Assembly: GCA_013290035.1 (NCBI GenBank) | Contig: JABCYT010000172.1 | Span: 1-7,016, forward strand | Direction: 5' to 3' | Length of the DNA stretch: 7,016 nucleotides | Source: Alphaproteobacteria bacterium | Lineage (GTDB): Bacteria; Pseudomonadota; Alphaproteobacteria; Reyranellales; Reyranellaceae | Part shown: piece after piece, positions 6,358 through 7,016 of the stretch | Position numbering within the stretch: position 1 is the first letter of the stretch | Layout of the letters: each line of letters begins with the position of its first letter | Position numbers and translations under genes: made by a program | The notes under the pieces: model-generated | Told to the model about the DNA's origin: nothing | The model's database searches: none | The model's input: only the letters and a program-made list of their open reading frames with translations

Positions 6358-6360
6358 AAC

Positions 6361-7016
6361 CTAACGCTGCGGCATGCCCTGCGGAACGATGGTCTCGACG
6401 ATCGAGGAGTCGAGCGCCTCGTAGGCATGATAGCCGATCGTCTCGTAGAGCTCGACGCGGGTCTGCATGTCGGCCAGCATGTTCTGCGTACCGCCGTCGC
6501 GCCGGAGCGCCGCATAGAGTCTGGCCTGTGCCTTGTTGGCGACACGAAACGCGGAGACCGGCCAGATCACCATCGTGTAGCCCATTGCCTCGAACTCGCT
6601 GGCGGTGAAGAACGGCGTCCGTCCGAACTCGGTCATGTTGGCCAGCAGCGGGACGCCCGGCATGGCCCTGGCGAAGGCGCGGAACATCTCGGCATTGGTC
6701 AGAGCCTCGGGGAAGATCGCGTCGGCGCCGGCCGAGAGGTAGCGCCTGGCGCGGGCCACGGCGCCGTCGATGCCTTCGCTCGCCGCGGCATCAGTGCGGG
6801 CGACGACGACGAGATGGCGGCGCGCCTTGGCGGCGGCGGCGACCTTGGCCGCCATGTCGTGCGGGTCGGCGAGCTTCTTGTCGTTCAGATGGCCGCATTT
6901 CTTGGGCAGGAGCTGGTCCTCGATATGGACCGCGCCAGCGCCCGCCTCCTCGAAGGCGCGCACCATGTGCATGACGTTCAGCGCCTCGCCGTAGCCGGTG
7001 TCGCCGTCGACCAGCA
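6361..7016 (-). CDS. prpB: Methylisocitrate lyase (isocitrate lyase/PEP mutase family), 5' end missing
   Basis: The C-terminal 217 residues are visible; about 70-80 N-terminal residues lie beyond the right edge. PrpB splits 2-methylisocitrate into pyruvate and succinate, the last step of the 2-methylcitrate cycle for propionate breakdown. Visible signatures are LVDGDTGYGEALNV at the window edge (metal and substrate site), HIEDQ, the catalytic-loop motif PKKCGHLNDKKL with its cysteine, VVARTDA, FPEAL, LANMTEFGRTPFF and the C-terminal MQTRVELYETIGYHAYE. The last block closely follows remembered E. coli PrpB (MQTRNELYESINYYQYE), which favours PrpB over oxaloacetate decarboxylase or dimethylmalate lyase in the same superfamily. 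The stop (TAG, 6363-6361) lies 3 nt from the inverted repeat. Neighbouring prp genes, if any, would be upstream, outside the window. Confidence 0.85.
   Translation of the reverse strand, partial: LVDGDTGYGEALNVMHMVRAFEEAGAGAVHIEDQLLPKKCGHLNDKKLADPHDMAAKVAAAAKARRHLVVVARTDAAASEGIDGAVARARRYLSAGADAIFPEALTNAEMFRAFARAMPGVPLLANMTEFGRTPFFTASEFEAMGYTMVIWPVSAFRVANKAQARLYAALRRDGGTQNMLADMQTRVELYETIGYHAYEALDSSIVETIVPQGMPQR

Overview
This is a GC-rich window packed with coding sequence. Its gene content fits an alphaproteobacterium of the Rhizobiales/Rhodospirillales type: a CoxD/CoxE/XdhC maturation cluster for a molybdenum hydroxylase, a 2-methylcitrate-cycle lyase, an amidase-signature hydrolase, and dispersed palindromic repeats in the gaps. 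The lineage is inferred from gene types and base composition, not from a marker gene.

Left half (1-3850), minus strand. One tight operon reads from right to left. It holds a MoxR/CoxD-type AAA+ ATPase (3850-2927), a CoxE-type von Willebrand A protein (2918-1659), a short XdhC/CoxI-domain protein (1655-1335), a larger XdhC-family protein with the Rossmann-type domain (1330-602), and a molybdopterin-binding protein that starts on GTG at 605 and runs off the left edge. Gaps are 8, 3 and 4 nt, and the last junction is a 4-nt stop/start overlap, so co-transcription and translational coupling are likely. In characterised systems, CoxD and CoxE help assemble the active site of CO-dehydrogenase-type hydroxylases, XdhC proteins bind and protect molybdenum cofactor and pass it to the apoenzyme, and proteins of the last type usually carry a cofactor nucleotidyltransferase domain. 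Together they look like a finishing line for a molybdenum hydroxylase whose structural subunits lie outside the window.

Centre (3851-4863). A 94-bp divergent intergenic region separates coxD from a plus-strand NAD-type short-chain dehydrogenase (3945-4688). A 175-bp gap follows, most of it filled by a palindromic repeat of about 130 bp (4706-4837) with a perfect 8-bp hairpin inside.

Right half (4864-7016). A plus-strand amidase-signature hydrolase (4879-6285) converges on a minus-strand methylisocitrate lyase (PrpB, 6361 to beyond 7016). Their 75-bp gap is almost entirely a long inverted repeat (6288-6357), so repeats of two unrelated types sit on either side of the amidase gene.

I found no CRISPR array, tRNA, rRNA, transposase, phage gene or clearly new system. 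The most useful leads are the two repeats, the two-gene XdhC arrangement with an altered glycine motif, and the missing hydroxylase partner.
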